Positions 8,143-17,336 of a stretch of DNA of 64,000 nucleotides are shown here, one piece after another; positions within the stretch are counted from its first letter, which is position 1, and every line of letters begins with the position of its first letter. The DNA is from an uncultured Flaviramulus sp. (GTDB lineage: Bacteria; Bacteroidota; Bacteroidia; Flavobacteriales; Flavobacteriaceae). The position numbers and the translations under genes are program-made. The stretch is from assembly GCA_947501105.1 (NCBI GenBank), contig CANMUP010000001.1:310001-374000 (forward strand). The letters run 5' to 3'. A model generated the notes under the pieces. It worked only from the letters and a program-made list of their open reading frames with translations. It did no database searches and was not told where the DNA came from.

Positions 8143-10494
8143 TTAAAACGCTATTCTAAATACTAAATTAGGTGTTATACCTAAAGACGTTTTAGTAGTT
8201 TCTTGTAAAAAATATGGTGTGTCAGGATCTGTAGATAACCTAACTTTATAATCTTGGCTTAGGGTGCTTTCTTTGTTATATACATTAAGCAACGAAAAAC
8301 CCAGCTTTCCTCTCCACGTTTTGTTTTTTGAAAAATTAAATTTATACGTCGCCGAAAAATCTAAACGATGATAGTTTGGAAGACGTTCATTATTAATTTT
8401 ATCGTAACGAATAGAGTATCCATCTTCTTGCAACCCTAAAGCTTTTGTGTAAGGTATCCCTGTTCTAAATCGCCATCCTAAAGAGAAATCAAAAGCATTA
8501 AGCTTATAAGAATGTGACCAATATAATTGGTGTGCAATATGAAAATTACCTGAAAATGGTTGAGAATTATTTATATCATTAAAGTTAAAATCTTTTTTTG
8601 TTGTAGTGTAGCTTAGCCATGTTCTATAATTATTTATTTTCTTTTTAAGCAGAATATCAATACCTGAAATACTACTTTCTCCTTCTGAATAATTAGCTCC
8701 TGTACTTTCAAAACCTCTAGTTAACGATGATAGCCCCTTTGTTTTTATTTTATAAAAATCTATGTCAATATTCCATCCATTATCATTAAAATTAAAGCCT
8801 ATAGATAGCTTATTGCTTCTTTGGAGGGGTACATAATCATCTTGAGCTAAAGCCCAGACTTGATTTTCTAATCCAAAATCTCTGGTGTTAAATTCTAAAA
8901 TTTGACTTAGGTTTTGATGCCTTCTTTCTAAAGCAATTTTAGCTTTTATTGGTCTGCTTAAATAAACCTCCGTTAGTAGTCTAGGTTCCAAATAAAACTT
9001 TTTTAGTAATGATACAAAATCGCCTCTAAGCCCTAAATAAATTAGCCACTTTCGTGTTTTTTTGAATTGATAATCTGAATAAATTGTATTTGTGCTATTA
9101 CTTTTTCTATTTACATCTTCATAAATATCATCTGGAAAATAATTGTTGTCGTACCCTAGAGAAAAATCGACTTTGTTTGAAGATAATTGATATCCTATTG
9201 CTAAAGTGTTTTCTTTATTAATTTTCCAATTGGTATGAATTGAAATCCCTTTATCTAGAATGTTGTTATTTTTGGTTGTTTTATTAAAAAGGTCGTTAGG
9301 GTAATTGTTTGTGCCTTCGTAATCCAATTCAAAATTTGAATAATAAGCTTGTATTTCATGCGAAAATGAATTGTTGTAATCATGATTCCATGTTGCACTT
9401 AATCCTTTATTTTTTATATCTAAAACATCTTTAGAGACTTCTTCAAACTCCTCAATTAAAAACCCATAGTCTAATTTATTGTTGGTAAACAAACTGCTAA
9501 AAACTATCTCATCTCTTTCTGAGGGTTTAAAGATTGCTTTTAATGTAATGTCTGAAAAACGAAAAGAATCATTCGTCAATGTTACGTTATCATCATCATA
9601 AACCTTATTTCCTTCAGAAATCTTTGTGTTTTGAAATACTCTACTTGACAGGTTTTGAAAAGTAAAAGTGTTAATAGCGTCTGTATAGGATTTTCTTGCC
9701 GATGCAACTAAAGCAAACTTTTTTGTAATTGGTGCTTTTAAAAAAAGATCAGCATGTGTCATATTAAACCCTAAACCTCCTTCAACTTTTTCTGGTATAG
9801 TATTGTAGGAAGCAATATCTATTACGCTAGAAATACTATTACCATATCGGGCACTTGTGCCGTTAGAAAAAAAAGTAATATCCTTTGTAATGTATGGATT
9901 AAAAGCTGATATCATTCCAAAAAAATGCCCAGAATTATACATTTTTATTCCATCCCATAATATTTGGTTTTGATCTGGTGTTCCGCCTCTTACGTAAAGC
10001 CCTGAAGTAGTTTCTGTAGGGCTTTGCACCCCAGGAAGTAATTGCAAACTTTGTAATACATCTGACTCAGTTAGTCCTGGTAAAATACCTAAAGTTTTGG
10101 GCGTTAAAACAATCGAGCCATCATCTTTTTTATTTACCCCTGATGTTATATACTCACTTATAACAACTTCATCTAATTGTTGCGTTGATAGAAGGTCAAA
10201 TAGTGTTTGCTTTTTTATAAGATAATATCGTTCAGATGCCTTTTGAAATTCTAAGTTTGTTTGAGATTCTATTGCTATAATTATTTCTTGTAAACTAGCG
10301 GCATCTTGCAAAAAAGTAATGCTTTGCTTATTTACTAACTCTGAATTAAAAGAAAATTTAATATTAAACCTTTTTTCAATATCTATAAGCACATTAGCAA
10401 GTGGCTCTTGCTTATAATTAATTGATACTTTTTCTTGAGAGTTTACTGATAAAACCAAAAGAAAAAAAAATAAGAAAATGTACTTTGGTTTCAT
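8143..10494 (-). CDS. TonB-dependent outer-membrane receptor with N-terminal STN domain (FecA type)
   Basis: 783 residues: signal peptide (1-19), an STN (secretin/TonB short N-terminal) domain at about 20-95, a plug domain at about 130-230 (SDVLQSLQLLPGVQ, GLYVRGGTPDQNQILWDG), and a 22-strand-type barrel ending in a terminal Phe. STN domains signal substrate binding to an inner-membrane FecR anti-sigma factor; the fecR and ECF sigma genes lie directly upstream on the same strand. This indicates a self-regulated transport system. The substrate is unknown; no SusD partner is present, so a glycan is less likely than a chelate or peptide. Confidence 0.93.
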   Translation of the reverse strand: MKPKYIFLFFFLLVLSVNSQEKVSINYKQEPLANVLIDIEKRFNIKFSFNSELVNKQSITFLQDAASLQEIIIAIESQTNLEFQKASERYYLIKKQTLFDLLSTQQLDEVVISEYITSGVNKKDDGSIVLTPKTLGILPGLTESDVLQSLQLLPGVQSPTETTSGLYVRGGTPDQNQILWDGIKMYNSGHFFGMISAFNPYITKDITFFSNGTSARYGNSISSVIDIASYNTIPEKVEGGLGFNMTHADLFLKAPITKKFALVASARKSYTDAINTFTFQNLSSRVFQNTKISEGNKVYDDDNVTLTNDSFRFSDITLKAIFKPSERDEIVFSSLFTNNKLDYGFLIEEFEEVSKDVLDIKNKGLSATWNHDYNNSFSHEIQAYYSNFELDYEGTNNYPNDLFNKTTKNNNILDKGISIHTNWKINKENTLAIGYQLSSNKVDFSLGYDNNYFPDDIYEDVNRKSNSTNTIYSDYQFKKTRKWLIYLGLRGDFVSLLKKFYLEPRLLTEVYLSRPIKAKIALERRHQNLSQILEFNTRDFGLENQVWALAQDDYVPLQRSNKLSIGFNFNDNGWNIDIDFYKIKTKGLSSLTRGFESTGANYSEGESSISGIDILLKKKINNYRTWLSYTTTKKDFNFNDINNSQPFSGNFHIAHQLYWSHSYKLNAFDFSLGWRFRTGIPYTKALGLQEDGYSIRYDKINNERLPNYHRLDFSATYKFNFSKNKTWRGKLGFSLLNVYNKESTLSQDYKVRLSTDPDTPYFLQETTKTSLGITPNLVFRIAF

Positions 10495-10550
10495 TATTAC
10501 TGCTACAAACTATTTATAATTTGTAACAATATTAATCAAAAAAAATTGTT

Positions 10551-11468
10551 TCACTTTTTATCTTTAAGAATAATTGTATTATTCTTTGATGTAGAGTAAA
10601 TAATATCCATTGTAGTGAAAACAGTTTGTAGGGCAAGCTTTAAATTTTTATGGGTAAAGCTTCCTGTAAAGCGCCTGTCTAAATTAATAAGAGATATATC
10701 GAACTTAACCTTATACTGGTCTTCAAGCGCCTTTATTACTTGTTTCAACGGGATGTCTTTAAAGCTACTTTCTCCTTGTATCCAAGTTGGTACCTTTTCA
10801 ATAAAAGTCCAGTTTTCATTTTTGTTGTCATAAACCCTAAACGCCTTGCCTAATGTTAATGTCGCTAAGTCATTATTTTCTGAATTTGAAACCTTAACCT
10901 TACCTTCATAACATTTTACTTCAAAAAAAGTGTTTCTAGAAATAACATTAAACTCCGTACCTAATACTTCTACGTTTCCTTGATCTGATTTCACTCTAAA
11001 AGACGAGCCCTTCTCAACATCAAAAAAGGCTTCTCCACTAAATTTTAGTTCTCTATTTTTACTCCAATCTTTTTCTTTAAATTTTATTGAAGAATTTGCA
11101 TTTAAATTTACCTTAGAGTTATCTGGCAGTATAACAACTAATTGCTCGCCAATCCCAGTTTTAAAATGAGTTGTTCTATTATTTAAAAAGAAAAATATAC
11201 CTAATGCAACAACCAGTATAGCCACCGCACTATAGGCCCAATTAGGAATCAATTTAACAACCTTCTTGTTTTTGTTTATACCATTTTGTAAGTTAGAAAA
11301 TGCTGTGTTTTTGTTGTAAGCAGGTGTAGAAAGGTTTTGGGCTCCTTCGTTTATTCTTTTAAAATTTTTATAGTCCTTTGATTTTTTAAACTCAGACAGC
11401 TCTTCAGGAGATAACTCTCCAGAAATCCATCTAGCTAAAAAAGTGTCATCAGAGTATTGTTTTTCCAT
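10551..11468 (-). CDS. FecR-type anti-sigma factor
   Basis: 305 residues: an N-terminal cytoplasmic region that would bind the sigma factor (WISGELSPEELSEF), one membrane segment at about 78-98, a periplasmic FecR domain (about 105-200), and a C-terminal DUF4974/STN-interacting domain (FKDIPLKQVIKALEDQYKVKFD). It would relay the signal from the TonB receptor to the ECF sigma factor encoded 55 bp upstream. Gene order sigma - fecR - receptor is the standard Bacteroidetes arrangement. Confidence 0.93.
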   Translation of the reverse strand: MEKQYSDDTFLARWISGELSPEELSEFKKSKDYKNFKRINEGAQNLSTPAYNKNTAFSNLQNGINKNKKVVKLIPNWAYSAVAILVVALGIFFFLNNRTTHFKTGIGEQLVVILPDNSKVNLNANSSIKFKEKDWSKNRELKFSGEAFFDVEKGSSFRVKSDQGNVEVLGTEFNVISRNTFFEVKCYEGKVKVSNSENNDLATLTLGKAFRVYDNKNENWTFIEKVPTWIQGESSFKDIPLKQVIKALEDQYKVKFDISLINLDRRFTGSFTHKNLKLALQTVFTTMDIIYSTSKNNTIILKDKK

Positions 11469-11523
11469 TATTATGGCTTCTTATATATATAAAACAAATT
11501 CTTATTGCTTTACCCTACTTTTA

Positions 11524-12030
11524 TTAAACATCGCCTATTTTTTTTCGCAAAACAATCAGTGCTTGACTCATTCTTTTTTCAACAGCTTTAACTGTGATAC
11601 CAACTATTTCTGCAATTTCAGAATATTTTTTTTTATCAATTCTACTTAACAAAAATACTTCTCTTTGCCTAAATGGTAAATCTGCAATAGCATTATTAAG
11701 TTTTACCATAAACTCTTTTTCTTCAAGCAAAAACTCTGGTGTTATATTATAACTTTTTTGTGAATGCTTTTTTTGGTGTTCTAAAACAACTTTTTTGTGA
11801 GCAACTTCATTTAAAAAAGCATTATTGGCAACAGTAAACAAATATGATTTAGCTTTTTCAAAAATTACTTTTGCACAATTTTTCCATAATTTAATAAAAG
11901 TATCTTGAACAATATCTTCAGCTTGCTGAATATCTCCACATTTATAGTATATAAAGTTTCTTAAAGTCTCAGAGTGTGTGTTAAAAACAACTTTAAATGT
12001 TTCGCTTTCGCAAACGGATTTATGCTTCAT
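11524..12030 (-). CDS. ECF RNA polymerase sigma factor (FecI-like)
   Basis: 168 residues with sigma region 2 (CGDIQQAEDIVQDTFIKLWKN) and region 4 (LPFRQREVFLLSRIDKKKYS plus a helix-turn-helix, SEIAEIVGITVKAVEKRM), with no extra domains. It directs RNA polymerase to extracytoplasmic-stress or uptake promoters, here most likely that of the receptor operon downstream. It is divergent from the zinc-peptidase gene, with an inverted repeat between them. Confidence 0.95.
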   Translation of the reverse strand: MKHKSVCESETFKVVFNTHSETLRNFIYYKCGDIQQAEDIVQDTFIKLWKNCAKVIFEKAKSYLFTVANNAFLNEVAHKKVVLEHQKKHSQKSYNITPEFLLEEKEFMVKLNNAIADLPFRQREVFLLSRIDKKKYSEIAEIVGITVKAVEKRMSQALIVLRKKIGDV

Positions 12031-12090
12031 TTATTTAAAAATACTTTTTTCAAAACTAAATAAAATTAAATAAAAAGTAGGGTGTTTTAT

Positions 12091-12118
12091 CAATTGTCTG
12101 TTTTACTACAAACAATTG
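12091..12118. promoter_or_regulatory. Imperfect inverted repeat between the divergent sigma-factor and peptidase genes
   Basis: CAATTGTCTGT (12091-12101) and ACAAACAATTG (12108-12118) are complementary at 10 of 11 positions with a 6-base loop. There is no T run, so a protein-binding site is more likely than a terminator. The regulator is unknown. Confidence 0.35.
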
Positions 12119-12139
12119 TTAAACCCAAAACTTGTACAG

Positions 12140-13135
12140 ATGAAAAATATAAAGCTCGTTTTTATTTTATCAATATTACTCTCTTTTGTAACCTTTAACT
12201 CTTGTAATACAGAAGAAATAGATGACGGTTTAACTACCTCTGTTAATCCTGACACTAATACTGGTGATACGACAAATAACCCAGATAATACAGATAACGC
12301 AAATAATCCAACTGGAAGTGATGGGGAAATAACATTATATACTATTGATGGAGAAAACATTGTTAAAAAACAAGATTATAAAGTGACTGGTCAAGATCTT
12401 GCATATCAACAAGACACAAAGAAACATCAACAACTTTGGTCTTTAACTAAAAAAATAATTCCTGCAAATTATAGAACCAAAATGAGTGAGTTTTTAATTT
12501 ACAATGGTGAAGTTTCTGGTAGTGCGGGTTTTGTATTTGAAACCAAATCTGATCTTTCAAAATGGCAAATGGGAATTGCAATAAATTTTGCTGATGATCA
12601 AAAAGAATTAGCATATACTTTAATTCATGAGTTTGGTCATATTTTAACCCTAAACAATGATCAAGTAGATGCAAATATTAATGAAACTACTTGTAGTAAT
12701 TATTATACTGGCGAAGGTTGTGCAAAAACGGCATCATATATAAACAAATTGCAAAGCAACTATTGGGCAGATATTTGGAGTGAATTTATAAAAGCTAAAG
12801 ATACTGAAACTGCTATGGAAAGCTTTTATAGTAAATACAGTAGTAGATATGTTACACAATATGCATCAACTAACCCAGGTGAAGACATTGCTGAGGTATT
12901 TGCGACTTTTGTTACTCGAAATAGCGGTGTAAATGGAAGCTCAATAGCTGAGCAAAAAATTCAGCTCATGTATGATCATAACGAATTGATAGAGTTAAGA
13001 AATTATATAAGAAATAACCTTGGAGCTTCATCAACTTCAAGAAGTAGTAAAAAAAGCATATTGCCGACTCCTGGGAGTTGGAAACAAGCAAATACTTTTG
13101 GCAACCCCAACAAAAGTCATTGCTTGCATAAAAAG
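12140..13135 (+). CDS. Putative zinc metallopeptidase lipoprotein
   Basis: From the ATG at 12140 the protein has 331-332 residues; an in-frame ATG at 12116 lacks a proper signal peptide. The signal ends FNSC (Cys22), followed by a Thr/Asn/Asp-rich linker (about 30-62). The catalytic zinc motif H163EFGH167 lies in LAYTLIHEFGHILTL, and GEDIAEVFA (about 247-255) supplies an acidic residue in the place of a third ligand. It resembles Bacteroidetes putative zinc-binding metallopeptidases exposed on the cell surface. It is divergent from the sigma factor operon, so it may share regulation or substrate with that uptake system; that link is inference. Confidence 0.8.
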
Positions 13136-13159
13136 TGATTTATTGGTTGGTATTAACTT

Positions 13160-13196
13160 GTAATAAAGCATGCTTAAGGCTGTAAGTCTTTATTAC
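13160..13196. other. Stem-loop downstream of the peptidase gene
   Basis: GTAATAAAG (13160-13168) and CTTTATTAC (13188-13196) form a perfect 9-bp stem, with a second 4-bp stem (CTTA/TAAG) inside the loop. No T run follows, so this may be an mRNA 3' structure or a factor-dependent stop rather than an intrinsic terminator. Confidence 0.35.
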
Positions 13197-13222
13197 CGGT
13201 TAATTAGAAACTAAAAAATAAT

Positions 13223-13642
13223 ATGAAATATTTAAGTTTAATTATAATGATTTTAATGTCACCCTCTTGTTCGACTAGCAAAAAAAGCGATTTAGTAATC
13301 AAAGAAAAATTAATCGTAACATTTTCTAAAGGTAAATGTTTAGGGAATTGCCCTGTATACGATTTATACATATACAATAATGGTCGTGTTGTATATAATG
13401 GAATTGCCAATGTAAACAAAAAAGGGGTTTACGAAACCTTAATTCCTTTAGATACGGTTAAGCGTATTGAATATTTAATGAAGTATTTTAGTTCTGAAGA
13501 AATAGGAAATATAAACGGAAGAGATATCCCTTTTACCATACTAAAAATTAATAACAAAAAGGTTGTTTATCGATCGACTCGTTCTTCAGGTAACTTACTG
13601 AAAATCAATAATTTAATTGAAAACATTAAAGATAAATTATAA
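13223..13642 (+). CDS. DUF6438 family lipoprotein
   Basis: 139 residues with a lipoprotein signal (MSPSC, Cys16). The body matches DUF6438, a small Bacteroidetes family: ITFSKGxCxGxCPVYDLYIY-type start, here FSKGKCLGNCPVYDLYIYNN, with two conserved cysteines that could form a disulfide, and a C-terminal alpha/beta part. Function unknown. It is the last plus-strand gene before ompH and is followed by a hairpin terminator. Confidence 0.8.
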   Translation: MKYLSLIIMILMSPSCSTSKKSDLVIKEKLIVTFSKGKCLGNCPVYDLYIYNNGRVVYNGIANVNKKGVYETLIPLDTVKRIEYLMKYFSSEEIGNINGRDIPFTILKINNKKVVYRSTRSSGNLLKINNLIENIKDKL

Positions 13643-13652
13643 AATAAAAAAA

Positions 13653-13682
13653 CTCTTTAAATATGTCTTAAAGAGCTTTTTT
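13653..13682. terminator. Bidirectional terminator between the DUF6438 and ompH genes
   Basis: CTCTTTAA (13653-13660) pairs with TTAAAGAG (13668-13675); a T run follows on plus and an A run precedes, so it can end both convergent genes. Confidence 0.75.
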
Positions 13683-13705
13683 ATTAAAAGTGTTTTATAA
13701 TATAA

Positions 13706-14233
13706 CTACTCTTTACTATCAGCTTCATCAACCTTATTTAAAGCATCTATAATAGTTTGTGTTAAATCATTTTCATCAGTACCATACATAACTGTTGATG
13801 CCGCATCAGTAGTTCCCAAAATGTAAGTATATCCATTTTTCTTGCCATAATCTTTAACAAAGTCTTTTACTTTAACAATAACTGAATCTATATCGGTTTG
13901 AAAAGATTGCGTTAACAACTGTTGTTCATATTGCATTTGTTGCTGTAATTGTTGTTGCTTTTGTTGTAAACCACCCATTAATTGTTGTGCCTTTTTTTGA
14001 GAGGATTTTTGAGCTAGCTTTTGAGTTTCTTGTACTTCTAACTGAAATGCTTTACCAATACTATCTGCTCTTTTCTTAAAAGCCTCATCTTGTATTTCAA
14101 ATTTTGCTTCAAGATCTTTCTTTTCTTGAAAATCGTTTATAACCGTTCCGTTATTTACATATCCTATTTTTGCTTGTTTTTGGCAAGAGGATAAAACAAT
14201 CATTGCTAAAACTACGTAAACTATATTTTTCAT
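13706..14233 (-). CDS. OmpH/Skp-family periplasmic chaperone, lipoprotein form
   Basis: The frame opens at 14287, but the ATG at 14231-14233 starts a lipoprotein signal (MKNIVYVVLAMIVLSSC) and follows a good promoter, giving 175 residues. The mature part (IGYVNNGTVINDF, a long Gln/Lys-rich coiled coil at about 60-130, then YGYT/YILGT) has the Skp layout: a small beta body with alpha-helical arms that hold unfolded outer-membrane proteins. Lipid-anchored Skp homologues are common in Flavobacteriaceae. It is a single-gene unit here. Confidence 0.88.
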   Translation of the reverse strand: MKNIVYVVLAMIVLSSCQKQAKIGYVNNGTVINDFQEKKDLEAKFEIQDEAFKKRADSIGKAFQLEVQETQKLAQKSSQKKAQQLMGGLQQKQQQLQQQMQYEQQLLTQSFQTDIDSVIVKVKDFVKDYGKKNGYTYILGTTDAASTVMYGTDENDLTQTIIDALNKVDEADSKE

Positions 14234-14265
14234 GTGTTTGGTTTTTTCTATTTTAAGAATTCGCA

Positions 14266-14294
14266 CAAATGTAATAAAGTATGACATAATTCAA
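14266..14294 (-). promoter_or_regulatory. Promoter of the ompH-like gene
   Basis: On the minus strand, TTG (14292-14294) and TACATTTG (14266-14273) are 18 bases apart, in good agreement with the Bacteroidetes TTTG / TAnnTTTG promoter. It lies just upstream of the chosen start at 14233 and argues against the longer frame. Confidence 0.65.
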
Positions 14295-14470
14295 TGGGAA
14301 ATTATTTTGAATTTAACATATAACGAATATTTATAATGCTTATTAGATTAAATAATAAATATCTATTAAAAACAAATTCATTTAAAGCCTTTTAAGACGC
14401 TTTCACAAAATGCCCTTTAGATTGTATGCCTTGTTACCTAAAAGCATAAATACATTTATTAAAACAGCTA

Positions 14471-15331
14471 TTAGTTGTTTTTAATGATGTAAATTAGAGA
14501 GGAGGCTTCTTTTGTAGTTATGGATTTTAAATTTGAAATCAATCCAATGCAAAAGCCTTTTACAAAATTCATTTTTCCTGACTTATATTTTTCAGAAAGG
14601 AGGCTTACATAAAAAGCATCAAAAAGCATAGGTTTACTTTTTATAACTTTCATAGATTGTTTTGAAACCAATTTTGAAATTGAAGCTTTATTAAAATGCC
14701 AAAGATGTCTCGGTACATCATAAGCTGCCCAAAATTGTTTGTAGTGCTTTGCGTCGTAACTTTTATAATTAGGTACAGCAATAATTAAAGTTCCTTTAGG
14801 CTTTAATAATTTTTTAAAACAGGAAACTTGCTCTTCTAAATTTGGTAAGTGCTCTAAAACATGCCAAAGTGTAATGACATCAAAACTTGATTCCTTAAAT
14901 TTTAAAAGTTGGTTGGTTTCAAAAACACAATCATTCGTTTTATTATTAGCAATTTCTCGTGCTTGTTTATTTGGTTCAATTCCTGAAACATTCCAATTGT
15001 TTTGTTTCGCCGTTTGTAAAAAATCCCCTGTACCACATCCAATATCTAATAAGCTTTTTTCAGTAGATGGAAATGAATTAATAAGTTTTAATTTCCTTTT
15101 TAATGAAATCTTTCTAACTAAATGGTATACTTTTTCAAACAGATTTCGTTGAGAATCTGTATGCGAAATATAGTCTTCACTTTCGTAATAATTAGATAAT
15201 TTATCCGAAGATGGCTGTGGTGTAGTTTCTAAAAAACCATATTCTGAATTTAAAATCAGCTCAAATTCTTCTCCTGAAACAGAATAATCTTTTACTTTTA
15301 AATGGGTATGATTTGGCTTTTTATTTGTCAC
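14471..15331 (-). CDS. Class I SAM-dependent methyltransferase
   Basis: 286 residues. SAM-binding motif I is SLLDIGCGTGDF (about 93-104), with motif II acid in GIEPN and a post-motif WHVLEHL (about 154-160) typical of the UbiE/Tam-like class. The C-terminal part (KQFWAAYDVPRHLWHFNK) is shared with flavobacterial methyltransferases thought to act on small molecules or lipids; the substrate is not known. It lies downstream of mnmG on the same strand, with a parS-like palindrome between them. Confidence 0.88.
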   Translation of the reverse strand: MTNKKPNHTHLKVKDYSVSGEEFELILNSEYGFLETTPQPSSDKLSNYYESEDYISHTDSQRNLFEKVYHLVRKISLKRKLKLINSFPSTEKSLLDIGCGTGDFLQTAKQNNWNVSGIEPNKQAREIANNKTNDCVFETNQLLKFKESSFDVITLWHVLEHLPNLEEQVSCFKKLLKPKGTLIIAVPNYKSYDAKHYKQFWAAYDVPRHLWHFNKASISKLVSKQSMKVIKSKPMLFDAFYVSLLSEKYKSGKMNFVKGFCIGLISNLKSITTKEASSLIYIIKNN

Positions 15332-15361
15332 AGATTTGCAAATGTTTTTTTAAAATAATAA

Positions 15362-15381
15362 AACGTTCCACGTGGAACGTT
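15362..15381. promoter_or_regulatory. parS-like ParB-binding site (site 1)
   Basis: AACGTTCCACGTGGAACGTT is a perfect 20-base palindrome whose 14-base core GTTCCACGTGGAAC matches the widely conserved chromosomal parS form. It is in the gap downstream of mnmG. parS sites load ParB/Spo0J for chromosome segregation and usually cluster near the origin. Confidence 0.85.
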
Positions 15382-15386
15382 GAGAA

Positions 15387-17258
15387 TTATCTACCCATAT
15401 AAACTAATAAAACAGAAATATCGTTTGGCGACACACCACTAATTCTTGATGCCTGAGACACTGTTGTTGGTTGAATTTTTTTAAGCTTTTCGCGTGCTTC
15501 AAAACTCATAGATTTAATTTGAGAATAATCAAAACCTTCTGGGATTTTTACATACTCTAATCTACTTAATTTGTCTGCATTGTTTTTTTCCTTAGCTATA
15601 TATCCAGAGTATTTAACTTGTATTTCTGTCTGCTCTATAACTTCTCTATCCAAACTATTTTCTTGAATATAGGTCTCAACACTTCCAACTTTTCTAACAT
15701 CATCCATATCGATATTTGGCCTTGCAAATATCTTAAACAACTTGCCGGATTGTTTAACTGGTGATGACTTTTTCGATTCAAGAATTGGATTAACTTCATC
15801 TGGCTTCACACTTGTTACATTAAAAAAGTTGACAAACTTTTCTGCCGCTTCGTGCTTTTCTTCCATTCGTTTTAAACGTTTTTCAGAAGCCAAACCAAGC
15901 TTAAACCCTTTTGGAGTTAATCTTAAATCAGCATTATCTTGCCTCAATAATGTTCTATATTCAGCCCTTGATGTAAACATTCTATATGGCTCTTCGGTTC
16001 CTTTAGTAATCAAATCATCTATTAAAACCCCTATATAAGCCTCATCTCTTTTTAAAGTAAACGCATCTTTTTCCTTAACTTGAAGACTTGCATTTATCCC
16101 TGCCATCAACCCTTGAGAAGCAGCTTCCTCATATCCCGTTGTGCCATTAATTTGACCAGCAAAATACAACCCATTAACCAGCTTGGTTTCTAAAGTATGC
16201 TTCAATTGTGTTGGCGGAAAATAATCATACTCAATGGCGTAACCTGGTCTAAAAAATTTGACGTTTTCAAATCCAACTACTGATCGTAATGCCTTAAATT
16301 GAACGTCTTCTGGTAACGAAGTAGAGAACCCGTTTACGTAAACTTCGCAAGTGTTCCAACCTTCTGGTTCAATAAATAATTGATGCCTGTCTTTATCTGC
16401 GAAACGATTAATTTTATCTTCTATTGATGGGCAATAACGAGGTCCTAAACTTTTAATCCGTCCGTTAAACATAGGTGATCTTTCAAAACCTTCGCGAAGT
16501 AAATCATGTACCAATTCGCTCGTATAAGTCATGTGACAAGAACGTTGGTTTGCTAAAGGTTTTGTGATGTCTAAATAAGAGAATTTTTCAGGGTTTTCAT
16601 CTCCAGGTTGTTCAGACATTTTAGAATAATCTAACGATCTTCCATCTACTCGTGGTGGCGTTCCTGTTTTCATTCTTCCAGAATTGAAACCTAAACCTAC
16701 TAACTGTTCGGTAATTCCTGTTGCGGCTTTTTCTCCTGCTCTTCCTCCTCCAAAATTTTTATCACCAATATGAATTAATCCATTTAAAAAAGTGCCGTTA
16801 GTAAGCACCACTGACTTTGCTTTTACTTCAATTCCTAAAGATGTTTTTACACCAACTACTTTATCGTTTTCAATCAACAAACCAGAAACCATCTCTTGGT
16901 AAAAATCAAGGTTAGGAGTCCCTTCTAAAAGCAACCTCCAGTCTTCTGCAAATCGCATTCTATCACTCTGCACTCTCGGACTCCACATAGCTGGCCCTTT
17001 GGATTTATTTAGCATTTTAAATTGAATAGCTGATGTATCAGAAACAATTCCGCTATAGCCACCAAGCGCATCAATCTCACGAACAATTTGGCCTTTGGCA
17101 ATACCGCCCATAGCCGGATTACAAGACATCTGTGCAATGTTTTGTAAATTCATTGTAATAAGTAATGTTTTGCTTCCCATGTTGGCAGCAGCAGCAGCAG
17201 CTTCACTTCCTGCGTGACCTGCTCCAACAACAATAACATCATATACTTCGTTAAACAT
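15387..17258 (-). CDS. mnmG: tRNA uridine-5-carboxymethylaminomethyl modification enzyme MnmG (GidA)
   Basis: FAD-dependent enzyme that, with MnmE, puts the carboxymethylaminomethyl group on wobble uridine of several tRNAs. The N-terminal FAD motif (VIVVGAGHAGSEAA), MSCNPAMGGIAKG and the GxxNGTTGYEEA(A)SQG segment are all present. A TTG at 17265-17267 could extend the frame by three codons, but the ATG at 17256-17258 (MFNEVYDVIVV) gives 623 residues, the usual size. parS-like sites lie on both sides of the gene; in many bacteria mnmG is near oriC. Confidence 0.97.
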   Translation of the reverse strand: MFNEVYDVIVVGAGHAGSEAAAAAANMGSKTLLITMNLQNIAQMSCNPAMGGIAKGQIVREIDALGGYSGIVSDTSAIQFKMLNKSKGPAMWSPRVQSDRMRFAEDWRLLLEGTPNLDFYQEMVSGLLIENDKVVGVKTSLGIEVKAKSVVLTNGTFLNGLIHIGDKNFGGGRAGEKAATGITEQLVGLGFNSGRMKTGTPPRVDGRSLDYSKMSEQPGDENPEKFSYLDITKPLANQRSCHMTYTSELVHDLLREGFERSPMFNGRIKSLGPRYCPSIEDKINRFADKDRHQLFIEPEGWNTCEVYVNGFSTSLPEDVQFKALRSVVGFENVKFFRPGYAIEYDYFPPTQLKHTLETKLVNGLYFAGQINGTTGYEEAASQGLMAGINASLQVKEKDAFTLKRDEAYIGVLIDDLITKGTEEPYRMFTSRAEYRTLLRQDNADLRLTPKGFKLGLASEKRLKRMEEKHEAAEKFVNFFNVTSVKPDEVNPILESKKSSPVKQSGKLFKIFARPNIDMDDVRKVGSVETYIQENSLDREVIEQTEIQVKYSGYIAKEKNNADKLSRLEYVKIPEGFDYSQIKSMSFEAREKLKKIQPTTVSQASRISGVSPNDISVLLVYMGR

Positions 17259-17277
17259 ACTGTTCAATCTTTAAAAC

Positions 17278-17291
17278 GTTCCACGTGGAAC
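17278..17291. promoter_or_regulatory. parS-like ParB-binding site (site 2)
   Basis: A second perfect copy of the 14-base core GTTCCACGTGGAAC, 20 bases before the mnmG start. It lies downstream of a TATATTTG element (17311-17318, minus strand), so if that element is used it would be in the 5' leader of mnmG. Confidence 0.85.
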
Positions 17292-17310
17292 ACTACCTAA
17301 ATTAAGTGTG

Positions 17311-17318
17311 CAAATATA
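17311..17318 (-). promoter_or_regulatory. Putative -7 element of the mnmG promoter
   Basis: TATATTTG on the minus strand fits TAnnTTTG, about 55 bases before the mnmG start. No clear -33 element. Confidence 0.4.
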
Positions 17319-17336
17319 CGCTGATTTCTTGAATAT

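Noticed and set aside
17259-17267. TTG start extending mnmG by three codons
   Set aside because: The ATG at 17258 gives the family length and N-terminus; the extension has no support.
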